Source: Furcasterigmium furcatum
Taxonomy: Eukaryota > Ascomycota > Sordariomycetes > Glomerellales > Plectosphaerellaceae
Assembly: GCA_001599815.1 (NCBI GenBank)
Contig: BCIA01000001.1
Location: 7,004,641 to 7,068,640 of the forward strand
DNA: 64,000 nucleotides
Direction: 5' to 3'
The notes beneath the pieces are model-generated. The model was not told the origin of the DNA and made no database searches. It saw only the letters and a program-made list of their open reading frames with translations. The position numbers and the translations under genes were made by a program. How positions within the stretch are numbered: the first letter of the stretch is position 1; every line of letters starts with the position of its first letter. Below, piece by piece: positions 42,881-54,422 of the stretch.

Positions 42881-44816
42881 GGCGAGGAGATATGTGCCGG
42901 AAGCGTCCTTGGTCCTTATGCCCTTATCATTTGCTGACTGTAAAACCTGGCTGGAAGTTCAAATCGGTGTTTCCATGTGACTTTCGAGGAAGGAAATATA
43001 GTCGAAACAGGGTGCAAGGTAGTCGTCAGCGTGAGGATGGATATCCGGGTGTCGTTATCGAAACGAAGTCGGAAAGATTGTCGTCGAGAGAAGGACAACG
43101 CCTTTGGCCTAAACGGGTTTGGAAAGGAGTGGCGTCCGCAGAACCAAACGGGCTCTAACAGCAGAAAAAGGAGTGACTGGTGAGTTTGACCGGAGTCAGA
43201 ACTCTAGAGGTGGTAAAAAAAAGAATGACGGGCCCGTAGGCAAGGCGGCTGTGAGGGAGGGAGGGAGGGGAGGATTAGGAGAGGGTCGTCGACAGTCAAG
43301 AGCCTCGAGAGGAACTGACGATGAACTGGAAAGGAGGAAAAGGGAAGGAGCGGATGGGAGTTCGTTCTTGCCAAACTGCCCGAACCGCTTGGCCCCCCAT
43401 TCGATGGACGGATGGAGTGGCCCGGGCGCGCTGAGGATGAGGTGGGCAGCCAGCGAACCGTCCGGGCAGGCTGTCGCTGTGCTGTGCAGGCTGCGAATAG
43501 CGGTAAGATGCGATTGACCCAAGGTCCTCCAGGGGCTGTGAGGCCTGACCTTGGTGGAGGAGCCAGGGCGGGTGGAACCTCGAATGAAGGATTAATTTCA
43601 GCAAATGAGATGGGGACAGCTTCGCGCCTTTTCCCGCTCCACCCCGACCCCAGGACACATGCACAACCAACGGGCACAAGTCAGGCACACCCGACCGCTG
43701 AGAGGTCAGACGGCCCGCGCTAACGCAGGCACAAAAGGGACAACCTCGCTAGCAGCAGTTGCGACAGGGGGGGCAGAAGCACCCAAATTGACGCAAGGAG
43801 CAAGGAACGCGCTCCGAGGGTGCGGATGACTGCCGAGAAAGTGACCAGACAACATCCTGCTCGACTGGCTGGACTGGGCGACCTTATCGGCAGGCCGAGC
43901 CCTTCGGACGGTGCGAGCCGGGCTTCACTGTGGAATGTTTGCCCTGTTGCCGCAGGCGCATGACATGCCATCTCAACTCGTCCGCACTGTTCCGCCATGA
44001 GATGAACGAGGCCCGCCCGTGCAAGGGACGGGAAACGCCAGCTCGCACGACTGTCAACTGCCAAGATGGCCCGTCCATCCTTGGAGGTTTCAACACCCAA
44101 TGGGCCCCTGGAGACGGATGCTTCCCCTCTGTCGAGGCATGCCAGAAGGCGACAAGCCAGCAAAGAAGTCTTGCCGTGCCAGACCACGAGGCCTTGCGTG
44201 ACCGCCGGACCATTGTCAGAGACGCCAGTCTTGCCGCCGGGTGTTGTTGTTGGCGATTTTGGGACAGAGTCCTAAGACTGGTGCAACGAGCCCCTTTTCA
44301 GTGCTTCCAAGGGATTGCATGCTCAATACTTGATGCCCCTCGTGACCTCAGCTGTTACTCTCACCCTCCAACTGATAAGTACAAGTACGCTGTACATATG
44401 TATGTAAGACTCGAACCCTCCAAAAAATCAAGGCAGATGCCAATATTGTACGAGTTCTTGCCGCTGCAGGTCGTACTTCAGGGGTAAAGCTGGCTCCGTT
44501 GGGTGGGGCAATCTGAACCGAAGTGACGTTGGGTTTTGTTACCCGTGATTGGCCGCCCCCCATCCCTCCTCGATCGTGGCATCGCCGCCAATCAACTTTG
44601 CCATGGCGCTCCTGTCTCCTGTTCACCAGTCAAGCAGCTTGTGCGACATTCCAGGCCCTTGCATCCATGGTGACCCAGACCCAGACACTCACACACATCG
44701 GGGTCTTCCAGATCTCCGTGGGTCCCGGGATGCAGCATGAGCACTCACAAAAAGTGTGAAAGGCCTGGGCCTGCACGGCATGGAGTGCTTGTTTTCTGAA
44801 ATGGACCTCATTTCCT
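42881..44816. other. Intergenic, 1.9 kb
   Basis: Between two minus-strand genes: the promoter and leader of the 731-residue membrane-protein gene at the left, and the 3' region of the DEAH helicase at the right. A purine-rich stretch lies at 43200-43360. Overlapping frames of 100-185 codons on both strands show no domain. No gene is supported. Confidence 0.5.
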
Positions 44817-46918
44817 CTACCCAGCACCCGGATCCCACCCTTGCCCTTCTGCCGGTTTCGCCACCTTGTAAAACTCCGGGGCATACTCCAGCAGCCACGC
44901 CTTCTCGATCTTGGTGACGTCGCGGATATACGTCTTGCTGCCCGTCTCAAGGATCTCGTGGAAGATGACCCAGTCTGCCTTGCGGTTGAACATCAGAGAG
45001 CTCGGGTGAGCGTACAGCGTCACGTCTCCTGCGACATTCTTGAATGTCCCGTCCGGCTGCATCCTGGCCGCGTGGGCAAAGTAGCCGCCTGTCAAGCAAC
45101 GTCGTATCTTTTCGGCTTTTTGAGCAGCCTCCTCCTGCTGAACCCTGGCCCCGCCGGCCGCCAGAGACTCGTCTACCGTGACGCCGAATCGTTCCACGTT
45201 GCGCTTCAGCTGGGCGCGGATGCTTACGGCCTGCGTCATCGTCTTGAAGTTCAGGTTGTTCTCGTGGCAGAACTTGCTCTCTTTCTTGCCTCTGGTGACA
45301 AAGGCCTGGTAGACATTGAGGAGGGTGAGATGGTCGCCCTCGTCGGCGGCAAACTTCCTCCGCGCGCTCTCCATCTGTTTCTTCTCCCCTTCGTGATGGA
45401 ACCAAACGTTACCCGCAACACTGGTCATGGCAGCAATGGTCAGGATCTCACTCAGACAGCCGAATGACTGCGCACTGAGCAGAGTCTTGCCCATCATGGG
45501 CTCCAACGCGATCTCTGCCATCCTGAGCCCCAGCGGCCGCGTCAACTTGGCATACTCGTCCAACGCTCCCAGCGAATAGAGTAGCTCCAGGGCTCTGGCC
45601 ATCAGCTCCGAGGGTGGGGGGCTTAAAAATGAGAACCGAAGGACATTGTCAATCCCCAGGGCCTTCAGTTGGAGAATGAAGGGGGCCAGGTTGGTCCTCT
45701 GGATCTCAGGGATGTTGGCTTTCGCGAGCCCGGCGAATGCCTGTTCCGGGTACAGACGGAAGCACTTTCCGGGTCTGGTGCGCCCTGCTCTGCCAGCCCT
45801 CTGGGAAGCAGATGCCTTGGATATCGGCGTTGTCGTCAGGGACTCGATACCAGTCTGGGGGTTGTAGACTCGTACTTTCACGAAGCCGCAGTCCACAACG
45901 TAGACAATGCCGTCGATTGTTACCGATGCCTCGGCAATATTGGTCGAGAAGACGACTTTTCTGGTCCCCTCCGGCGGCTTGTCGAATATGTACATCTGCT
46001 GCTCGGTGGACAGGCCGGCGTATAGTGGTAATGGCTGCAGGCGTTGCTTCTGGGAGGGCATTTCCAGCAACCGGTTAGTTACCGTCTGCACGGCATAGTC
46101 GATCTCCTCTCGGCCTGTGAGAAAGACGAGGATGTCACCCGGGAGCTCCTTCGTGTGAATGTCGAAGACGGTGTCAATGGCACGCTCGACATAATCTTCG
46201 GCGGGCAGGTCGAGATAGAGCACGTCGATTGGGTATGTCCTGCCCTCGAGAGTGATGATTGCCCCGTCCTTGTCTTCGCCCGACTTTCCTTCCGTCTCTG
46301 TCTTTACGGTGAAGAAGTTGAAAAACTCTTGGGCCTGCAGGGTTGCACTGCTGATGATGATACGCAGTTCGGGGCGCTTCTTGATGATCTTCTTCAGCAG
46401 GCCAAGCAGAATATCCGTGCTAACGGAGCGCTCGTGAGCCTCGTCGACCATGATGACGGAGTAACGAGACAGCAGCGGGTCCATGAGGGCCTCTCTGATG
46501 AGGAGGCCATCCGTCATGAACTTGATGCGGGTGGTGGGCGACGTGACATCTTCGAAGCGGATGGCGTAGCCGACCTCCTTCCCAATCTCACACCCATATT
46601 CTTCTGCGACTCGGACTGCCACGGTGGTTGCGGCAACACGCCGGGGCTGCGAGATGTCAGTTCGTTGCAATACAGGACAGGGAGGGTGAGACATGCCTGC
46701 GTGATGCCGATGACTTTGCCGTCTGTCGCCCATCCTGCCGCCTCCAGAAACTGGGGGATTTGAGTTGTTTTGCCCGAGCCCGTTTGGCCAACAACTATCG
46801 TTACCTGCTTCGTCTCAATGAGATATAGGAGTGCTTCGCGGTGCTTCGCAATGGGTAAGAGGGCAGCTGGCTTGTGGAGCGCCGGAATGAAGGTCGAGTT
46901 GAGGTCAAAGTCTGCCAT
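44817..46918 (-). CDS. DEAH-box RNA helicase, DHX35 type
   Basis: Exons on the minus strand, 46918-46697 and 46646-44817, give 683 residues, close to human DHX35. Motif I is GQTGSGKTTQ (44-53), Ia TQPRRVAA (73-80), motif II DEAH (142-145), then SSAT (motif III), FLTGREEI, STNIAEASVTI, and motif VI QRAGRAGRTRPG. Winged-helix, ratchet and OB-fold regions follow to the end. The start MADFDLNSTFIPALHKP resembles DHX35 rather than Prp43, Prp22 or Prp2. DHX35 is a spliceosome-associated helicase that budding yeast lacks. The 50-bp intron starts with GC instead of GT (GCATGT...CGCAG) and interrupts TQ|PRRVAA. Reading through it would shift the frame, so the splice is required. Confidence 0.92.
46647..46696 (-). 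other. GC-AG intron in the DHX35-type gene
   Basis: The donor is CAG|GCATGT and the acceptor is CTCGCAG|CCC. The length (50 bp) is not divisible by three. Joining the flanks restores the invariant helicase motif TQPRRVAA. No GT donor nearby keeps the frame. Confidence 0.85.
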
Positions 46919-47811
46919 TGCTGTGAGCTTTGTCAAAGCCGTGTTGGTGGATTGCTAGCCAGCCCCGACTTTCATCGTCCAGGAACACCAATAATATCAT
47001 TGAAAACCATTCCGAAACCTCGGCGAGCCTGGTCTATCGCTGAATGCCTCGTGAAGTGGTGAAAGTGAGGCCAAGGAAGGGTGTGCAGCCTGGCAACTGA
47101 TTAGTAATTAGCGCCACCAAGAACAGGATTCAGAGCCAGATCACGTGCTCCTGCGCATGACTCTACCAGACCGCCGACTACAGGGGAGATCAGGGGTGGA
47201 CTTGGTCACTTCAGTGGATAATTCGACACAACATGTGACCTTTGCCTAAGTGCCTACCAGAACGGGTAAGAAACCAATCAACTCAGTAAGTGTTGTCTGG
47301 AACTGGCTGATTATGCGCTTATGGACGATCTCTGCTGCCTGCGTTGATCATGTAGTGCTAAATCAGGTTATTTGGCCGCTCTAGCTCTCACATGGGCGCG
47401 AAAACAACCCAAATAAGCAGCAGCGTCGCAAGGGCAGAGCCACTAGATGCAACTTACAGTCATCCCAGATACTGGCCCCCAGTCCGCAACTAGAATGACA
47501 GAGGAAGATGAGTGATTCAGGATCTTCGGCGGGCTCTGAATGTTACTGCATTTGGGATGGTTACGTTGAGTTCGCCTCCCTCTCGCACGCGTAGTTATGT
47601 GATCATAATATGCCATGCAATACATGAGAAGAATAAGGCATACAAAGCCCAGCACCCTGCGTCTTTGGAATTGATATCTCGAGTATATAAAGTGAGTTCA
47701 TGCTGCAGCAGAATCAAAACCGTCGAGGCCTGGAATCACAAACCATTCTCAACCGTCAACGGGAGTCACATTGTTCTTAAGAAGACTATTCTGGAAGCGT
47801 CAACCCTCATC
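46919..47811. other. Divergent promoter region, DHX35 / GMC gene
   Basis: About 890 bp shared by two divergent genes. The GMC side carries a clear TATA box (listed separately). CACGTG occurs at about 47143. No coding region is supported. Confidence 0.55.
47684..47690 (+). promoter_or_regulatory. TATA box of the GMC oxidoreductase gene
   Basis: TATATAA lies 128 bp before the ATG at 47812, on the correct strand. TATA boxes are a minority in fungal promoters and tend to mark inducible genes, which suits a secreted enzyme. Confidence 0.55.
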
Positions 47812-50139
47812 ATGTCTCGATATCTCTGGACCGCCGGCCTTATATTTGCTGCTCTCGCCAAAGGAGCACCATGCAACCCGGAGTACGAATATGTTGTCAT
47901 TGGTTCCGGTCCGGGCGGTGGCCCCCTCGCGTACGTTACTCAAGTTTTGGTATACACCCGATCATGTTCATAGCTCTAACTTGATATCTGTTTGATGTGA
48001 ACAGCGCCAACCTCGCTCGTGCTGGGCATTCCGTGTTCTTGATAGAGGCGGGAGCAGACTACGGCAACGACCCGCTCCAGCGAGTGCCAGCATTGTAAGT
48101 TGACAACTCTACGCAGCTACACAGAATTTGCTGATCCTGGGGTCCCCCACAACCAGTATCACTGTTGGCGCAGAGGCTGCCCATCAGTCCTGGGATTTCT
48201 TCGTGAACCATTTCCAAAACAAGACCCAGGCGAGGCGCGACGACAAGTTTACGTACAAGCTCGGCAATGGTTCCTACTACAGCGGCCTCGATCCACCCGA
48301 GGGCGCCCAGCCGTAAGATGAATACTTTCGAGAATAGGAGAGACATGTTGACTGATATTGGGACGTATAGTATCGGTGTCTTGTACCCTCGGGGCAGCAC
48401 CGTCGGTGGTTCCACCCAGGTCACCGGCATGAATTTCGCAATGCCGCCAGAAAACGATTGGAGGCACATTGCCAAGCTGACTGGCGACGACTCGTTTCTG
48501 CCGGAGAATATTCTCCAGCACTATGTTGACATGGAGAGATCCGAGTACGTGCCTCGAGGCACCCCAGGCCACGGCTTCGATGGCTACGTCTCGGTATGGA
48601 AATTGCCCCTAACCCCCCCCCCCCCCCTCTCCCCAAAACTCACTATGATCTACACAATATGGCGATTAAAGCGCAGCACAGTAGCTAATTTAGGTATCTC
48701 TGCGCTCTCTTGTTCCAGACTTATCGCAATAACGTGACCTACATCACCGAGTCCAAGGCTGTCTTGCGTGTTCTGCGCGATGGCATCCACCGGGTGGAAG
48801 GGATCGAGGTCAGCGACACCGATCATTTCACCAGGCTGCTCGAGCGCGACCTCAACGGGGTAAACAACGGAGGTCTGTACGACAATGGAGGAGCCTGGAT
48901 GCAGATGCCCCTTCATGTGAACAGCACCCGTCGCCGCGTTGGCGCGCGAGACTATGTCATGGAAACTGTCCTAGCTGTCAACGAGGACGGATCGAAGAAG
49001 TACCCGCTCACGCTCAGCACGCATAGCCTCGCGACCAGGGTCCTGTTCGAAAAGAAGAAAGGGCCCAAGAACGGAAAGTCCAAGGCGACGGGCGTCGAAT
49101 ACCAGTATGGCGAGGCTCTTTACTCTGCGGATAAGCGCTACTCCGAGTCGCAAACTGGTGAATTGCGGAGGGTGACGGCTTCCCGAGAAGTTATTGTGTC
49201 CGCCGGAGCCTTCAACACGCCCCAGATCCTCAAGCTCAGCGGCGTTGGGCCTCGTGAAGAGCTTGAGCGCTTTGGTATTCCCGTTGTCAAGGATTTACCA
49301 GCTGTGGTGAGTTCCCTTGCTTTCCATAAGCCCCTCCCCCCGCTCTGACGATCATGTAGGGGGCCTATTTGCAAGATAACTACGAGAGTAGCGTTATCGT
49401 CCGGTCATCTGTACCCTGGGATGCGTTCCCGATGGGGGATTGCAACGTCAGCTGGGACAGGCCCATACCTGAGAACGCCTGCTTCCAGGAATGGCTTGCT
49501 ACCGGCCAGGGCGCCTTCGGCGAGGGCGGCCCGAAGTTCATCTTCACTTTCCGCTCTAGCGTCTCGGAGAACGACGACGCCGACATGATGGTCTTCGCGA
49601 ACCCTGGCGGAGTGTTCAAGGGCTTCTACCCAGGCTACGGAAACGACTTGCCCACCGCCAGATCCTTCTCCTGGACCTCGCTCAAGATGCAGCCGGGCAA
49701 CACGGCGGGCACGGTCACGCTCCGCTCGGCCAACCCGCGGGACACGCCCCTGATCAACTTCAACTTCTTCCAGGAGAAGGGCAAGCGCGATCTCACCGCG
49801 ATCCGCGAGACGGCAGAGCTGGTCCTGAAGACCTTGAACGCGGCAGGCGAGCCCTGGACGCCCGTGCACGTTGTTGAACCGGTTCCAGGTATCGACATCG
49901 AACAGGCCATGATGGACCGATCCTTCAGCCACCACGCCTCGTCTACGTGCCGTATGGGCCCCAAGGGTCATCCTGACTACTGCGTCGACAACGAGTTCAA
50001 GGTCAACGGCGTGGACGGCTTGCGCGTCGTCGACGCCTCCGTCTTTCCTCGCACTCCTGGAGCCTTCCCAGTCGCTCCCACCTTTGTTTTGAGCCAGAAG
50101 CTCTTCCGCGTCATCGAGGCCGGATGGAGCCTGGAGTAG
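47812..50139 (+). CDS. Secreted GMC oxidoreductase (AA3-like flavoenzyme)
   Basis: Six exons: 47812-47930, 48005-48094, 48157-48312, 48371-48593, 48719-49306 and 49360-50139, giving 651 residues. A signal peptide is likely at 1-18 (MSRYLWTAGLIFAALAKG). The FAD-binding dinucleotide fold follows (VIGSGPGGGPLAANLARAGH, then LIEAG). GMC signature 1 is PRGSTVGGSTQVTGM, and signature 2 is SAGAFNTPQILKLSG. Near the C-terminus, SFSHHASSTCRMG carries the proposed catalytic His (about 583). It is followed by GLRVVDASVFPRTPGAFPVA and an FVLSQK helix. These enzymes oxidise alcohols or sugars with FAD. The substrate cannot be deduced. It resembles the group containing the Malassezia allergen Mala s 12 and choline-dehydrogenase-like proteins. 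The residue that usually pairs with the catalytic His (Asn or His before AP-T) is Val here. Confidence 0.88.
48613..48627. repeat. 15-C homopolymer in a GMC-gene intron
   Basis: An uninterrupted run of 15 C lies inside intron 4 (48594-48718), followed by a CT-rich stretch. Its position inside an intron means length change would not affect the frame. Confidence 0.85.
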
Positions 50140-50831
50140 GCTCCTTGGAGACTGCTTGTTAGTATCTAGGGGGAGAGACATCCTGTCAACCATCCAAACT
50201 TCTCAATATCGAAGTGGAAGCGTTCAAGTTCTATGACCACAGGCAGGATGGGAGGATAGGTTCAGTGTCTTAAAACGGCAAGATGCTGATGTTAGTTATG
50301 GACTGGCAGTTAATAGGCGGGTAAGATGGATTGTGGAGACGACGCATGTGTGCCTGGTATTAGGTACCTATGTACCTTTTCCTTAGAGATATTCTGCGAG
50401 ATCCGATTGCAAGACACAGACCGAATTCATTCTCATCAGGGCCCCACGTCACTGCTATCTTACCAAGTTCTCCAGGCAGTTCAATTATTACCTTATGTAA
50501 TTGTGGCTGACGTATGCATGCGCAGGCAGCCACGGAACAAGCTCAGGGCCATTAAAAGCAGCGGGGCTCTTGAACTGAATCCAGCGGGAGCTCTGCCATG
50601 TTTGGGGTCCCGTCCCATCAAATGACCGGTGGCTGCAGCGTCATCAGCTTCGCGGCCCACTCCCGCATGAACCAAACACCCAAGCCTTCATGCCCCTCTT
50701 GCACGAGGAAACCCTGAAGAACTGCCCTCTGCATTAACCTCTCCTCTGCAAAGTCATTTGCCTACAGCGAAGCAAGGGCAACCCGAAGAACAACTCTGAC
50801 GCCCTGAATCGACACGAAACAGTCGGCAACC
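50140..50831. other. Intergenic, GMC gene to CUE gene
   Basis: About 690 bp. It contains the palindrome TAGGTACCTA (50361-50370) followed by TGTACC. The last 130 bp is the C-rich leader of the CUE gene. No gene is seen. Confidence 0.55.
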
Positions 50832-52356
50832 ATGTCTGCGCCCGTACGTTGAGCACAGCCTCGGATGGGCCACTTCTCCATGCGAGTTTGATAAGATGGG
50901 CAGGGCTAACGTGGACTCCGCGCTCCCAGGACAAACTTACCCCTTCATCACCCGGCGCCGAGTCACCGACCACTGCCAGACCTCTCGAGATGGACGACGA
51001 CGATATCCAGGAGTCCGGCATCACGGGCGGCGATGATTCCAACAAGAACACCACCACCACCGCGCCGGCTGCAGCCCCCGCTCCTGCACTTGCGCCTGGC
51101 GCTGCTACGAGTACTACTGCCGAGGAAGAGGCTCCTGCCAAGCCTCCTCGCCCCTTGACAGAGGCGCAGAAGAACGAGGCCATCCTCAAGGAGGCCTTCC
51201 CGACCGTTGACGCCGGCGTCATCAAGGCCGTCTTGTCTGCCAGCAGGGGTCGCATCGACCCTGCCTTCAATGCCCTCCTCGGTGCGCCACCGATCCACGA
51301 GAAGATGACCTCGGACATACGAGCTAATAGAGCCGCTTACAGAGATGACCGATCCCGACGCGGCGAAGAACGAACCCGAGGAGGGCCCTCCTCCTCCCCA
51401 ACCTCCCCGGCCCGCTGCGCCCGCCCAGATGTCGCAGCTCGAGGCTGATGAGCTCTACGCGCGCCAGCTGGCGGAGCACTGGGAAAACGTCGGCGCGTAC
51501 GAGCAGCGCACCTCGAACCGCGGCCCGGGCGGGTCCCGGTCGAGGCAACACCCGCAAGGGCAGGGGCGGGGACAGGGAGACGACAGAGAGCATAACTTTT
51601 TCGAGGACGACCTGCCGGTGATCCAGGAGAAGCTCAAGCAGGGCTTCGTGGAGACGCAGGGGCGCGTCAACTCGTGGATCACGACCATGAAGAAGCGTTT
51701 CGACGAGGAGTGGGCGGAGGACGGCAGCGACCAGGTCCGCACCCGGCCGTCCCAGGGGCAGGAGCAGTTCCCCGGACCCAGGCCCGGACAGGCCAGCCGG
51801 AGGAGTGGAGACTACGAGCGCTACGATGCGGATCCCCAGGTGCTCAGCGATGACTTTGCGGGCATGAAGTTTGGCCCTGACGGTGGTGAGTCTGCACGGC
51901 TACGTCGCGGGGCATTATTTACTAACGAGGCCTCCATCAGCTCCCATCCGCACCGAGCGGAACGTCAACAGCCCGGACATGTTCCGGCCGCCTCCCCCGT
52001 CCAAGTCGCCGCGGTCGTCGGAGGGCAGGAAGGTCGCGTTCAGGGACAGCACCGAGCAGATCGACGTGTACGGCTCCTCCCCCAAGCTCGGCGCGGAGGA
52101 CAGCGGGTCGAAGACCAAGGCCAGCAAGTGGCAGCCGCTGTCGACGGTGGACCCGAACCCGATCGGCGACAACGACCCTTTCAGCCTGGGAGACAGCGAG
52201 GACGAGCGCGATGCAAAGGATAAGAATGAGAAGGCCGGGTCCAAGGAGATCAAGATGGACGACAACGAGAGGCTGAAGCAGGCGGCGGCGGAGGCCATGT
52301 CCGATAGCCTGGTGGACTCGAACAAGGGCGAGGCGGCGGGTAGCAAGAAGGAGTAA
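50832..52356 (+). CDS. CUE-domain ubiquitin-binding protein, Cue5-like
   Basis: Exons 50832-50843, 50930-51281, 51343-51885 and 51941-52356 give 440 residues. Exon 1 encodes only MSAP. A CUE domain lies at about 85-125 (QKNEAILKEAFPTVDAGVIK, then GRIDPAFNALLEM). It carries the FP motif and the di-leucine end that contact ubiquitin. A Pro-rich linker follows, then QLEADELYARQLAEHWE, a stretch shared with Cue5-type proteins. The C-terminal part is charged and disordered and contains KWQPL (W366), which fits the W-x-x-L Atg8-binding consensus. Yeast Cue5 joins ubiquitinated aggregates to Atg8 for selective autophagy and has its motif at a similar place. A similar role is inferred here. No membrane segment is present. 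Confidence 0.82.
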
Positions 52357-52603
52357 TATGGTGGTGAGGTCGATGGATGCTTGTGTCGTGATGGAACCAG
52401 TCCGAGGATTGGTCCCGGGCCTATACGTTTCGCTTCGGCTTTCCTTACCCAGTAGAGCTTTATCAGCTTGCAGACTGACCGCAATATATCCGTCGCTTAT
52501 CGGGGTAGAGTTGAGAAAGCTGGCAGTTCCAGCGAAGATACCGTACCAAGTATTTGACTATCTGTTGCTGAATGTCGGGCGAACAGAGATGACGTCGTCA
52601 TGG

Positions 52604-52609
52604 CACGTG
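52604..52609. promoter_or_regulatory. CACGTG E-box upstream of nuc-2
   Basis: CACGTG is the core site of the Pho4/NUC-1 bHLH family, which acts downstream of NUC-2/PHO81. It lies 2.1 kb before the nuc-2 start and could equally serve another factor, such as Cbf1. Confidence 0.25.
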
Positions 52610-54416
52610 TCAGAGCTTGAGGACGCGTCGCGCTTTGCGTGTCCACAGGCCGCCCAGTTCCTTGGAGGTGGCCATGCGACGGAGGCAAGTTGGGGGGATT
52701 CCGGAAAAAGCCCGATCCGATGCATGAGCACTGGGCGGGTTTTATTTCCTTGCTTGGTTCTTTTCGTGAAGAGGGCCAGCCACCTATGTGGCGCGAACCG
52801 GTGGGAATAGGTAGGTACGGTAGAGCTGCCCGGGTAGATGCCGAAGACCGCCTGTGTAGAAGAGCTCGAACTCGACGGGTGAGGTGGGGGACGCGCAAGT
52901 TCAGCCTCGTGCTTGGCATGTCGAGCAAAAAACGTGGTCAGATCCGGCCGTTTTATTGGACGGGCCGGGGGACTTGGCTAGATCTAGTGGGCTTTTTCTG
53001 GGCTCCAGTTCCTCAGTCGAAGGGAGTTTCTCCGCTGGCCAGCAGGTACAGTGACAGTCGGGTGGAGGGGTAAAATATGAGACGTAATTAGGGGAAATGG
53101 CAGTGAAAGAAGAGAAACTTAGGTTGAAGAATGTGGCTGTGTTTGCACGCCGTTGAAGCACTAGCACTGGAAGCTTGAGATCGGAGTGTTCCTTGGAGAG
53201 TCGATCACGATTGACCCGAAACTTCGTCGACCGATAAAAAAAAAGGCGCCGCGTTCGGCTAACCGCTGTGGTGAAGCTTTTGGGAAGGTACAAAGCACAC
53301 TGAGCAGCTGCAGGCAGGCCCGGCGCTCAGCGGTGGTACCCCGCATCGGCAGCGCTAGCAGGGATACATCGGTGCCGCTTTTCATCTTTTTGCTTGACAC
53401 CGACCTCTGATCGGGCTCCCTCCTGCATCACAGACGGCTCACGACACCCTTGCTCACTTGCAGGCTGCTCGACCCGGCTCCAGTAACCACCTTCTAGACC
53501 GAGAAGAGGAAGACTCTTCTGCGCCCGCCACGGACAATTCCTCTGGTTGGCAGACGGTCGGACGACGACTGAAAACAGACGGAGGGGCAGCCAGACCAGA
53601 CACCGGGGCCCTGTCCGGACGAATACTACCTCAACTCACCTTGAGCACTTTCGGCCACTGACTCGACCGACTCGGCCGTCATTTCTGCCCTCCTTTCTTC
53701 CGTCCCGAGACCGAGAGATGATCACCACCCTCTCCCCTGGCCCGTCCTTGCAGGAACACCGAATCTCATCCACCATACGGTGACCGGCCATATCATCTGG
53801 ATCGTCAACTGACCCTGCCGGCTTGTCTGCGCTTCGAGAACCACTGAGAAACGCCGGGCATCCGTCTCAACACCACAAGGTACGCAGCCATTCTTTTCTT
53901 CATCCCGTGTGTCTCTCTCCCTCCATCTCCCTCTCAACGGCTTTCGTCACACATGGCCGTACCCCTGTGCCCCGACCTGTCACCTGCCCTGCCCTCGTAC
54001 ATGCCGACCTGGTCTCAGCGGCCTCGACATGACCCCCACACCCGTCATGGCCAGAACACGGGCACCCGTCCTCGGTCAGTCAATCACTGGGCTGGCTGCC
54101 TTCACAGGCCAGGGAGCTGGAGCCGCTCGACGGGTCAACCCCCAAGACACGCACCCAGAATACCAGTGGGACTCTGCTGCAGGTCCCTCGCCTCCTCAGA
54201 TCACCCGGCGCCTGACCTTGGCCCTGGAGCCCCCGCCTCTCTCCTCTGCCTCGCCCGAGTCGGGACATTCAGCTCTCTCTCCCGCGTCGGAAACCTGGCC
54301 TCTGACCCCTCATGCCTAGGTGCTACGCATCATAGTCCTTCCTGCACTTGGCCACCGCGCCGAAAGACCCTGCGCTTTCTGCTAGACTCCCGTGACGGCT
54401 CCACGAACCTTCAGCC

Positions 54417-54422
54417 CACGTG
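54417..54422. promoter_or_regulatory. CACGTG E-box near nuc-2
   Basis: A second CACGTG lies 285 bp before the nuc-2 start codon. If the transcript starts downstream of it, it would be a proximal promoter element. If not, it sits in the leader. Confidence 0.3.

Noticed and set aside
43204..44487. Several 100-185 codon frames between the membrane-protein and helicase genes
   Set aside because: Frames occur on both strands over the same bases, with no domain, no splice signals joining them and compositions typical of chance ORFs.
46514..46936. A frameshift or pseudogene in the DEAH helicase
   Set aside because: The apparent break between the two frames is explained by a 50-bp GC-AG intron, and all helicase motifs are intact.
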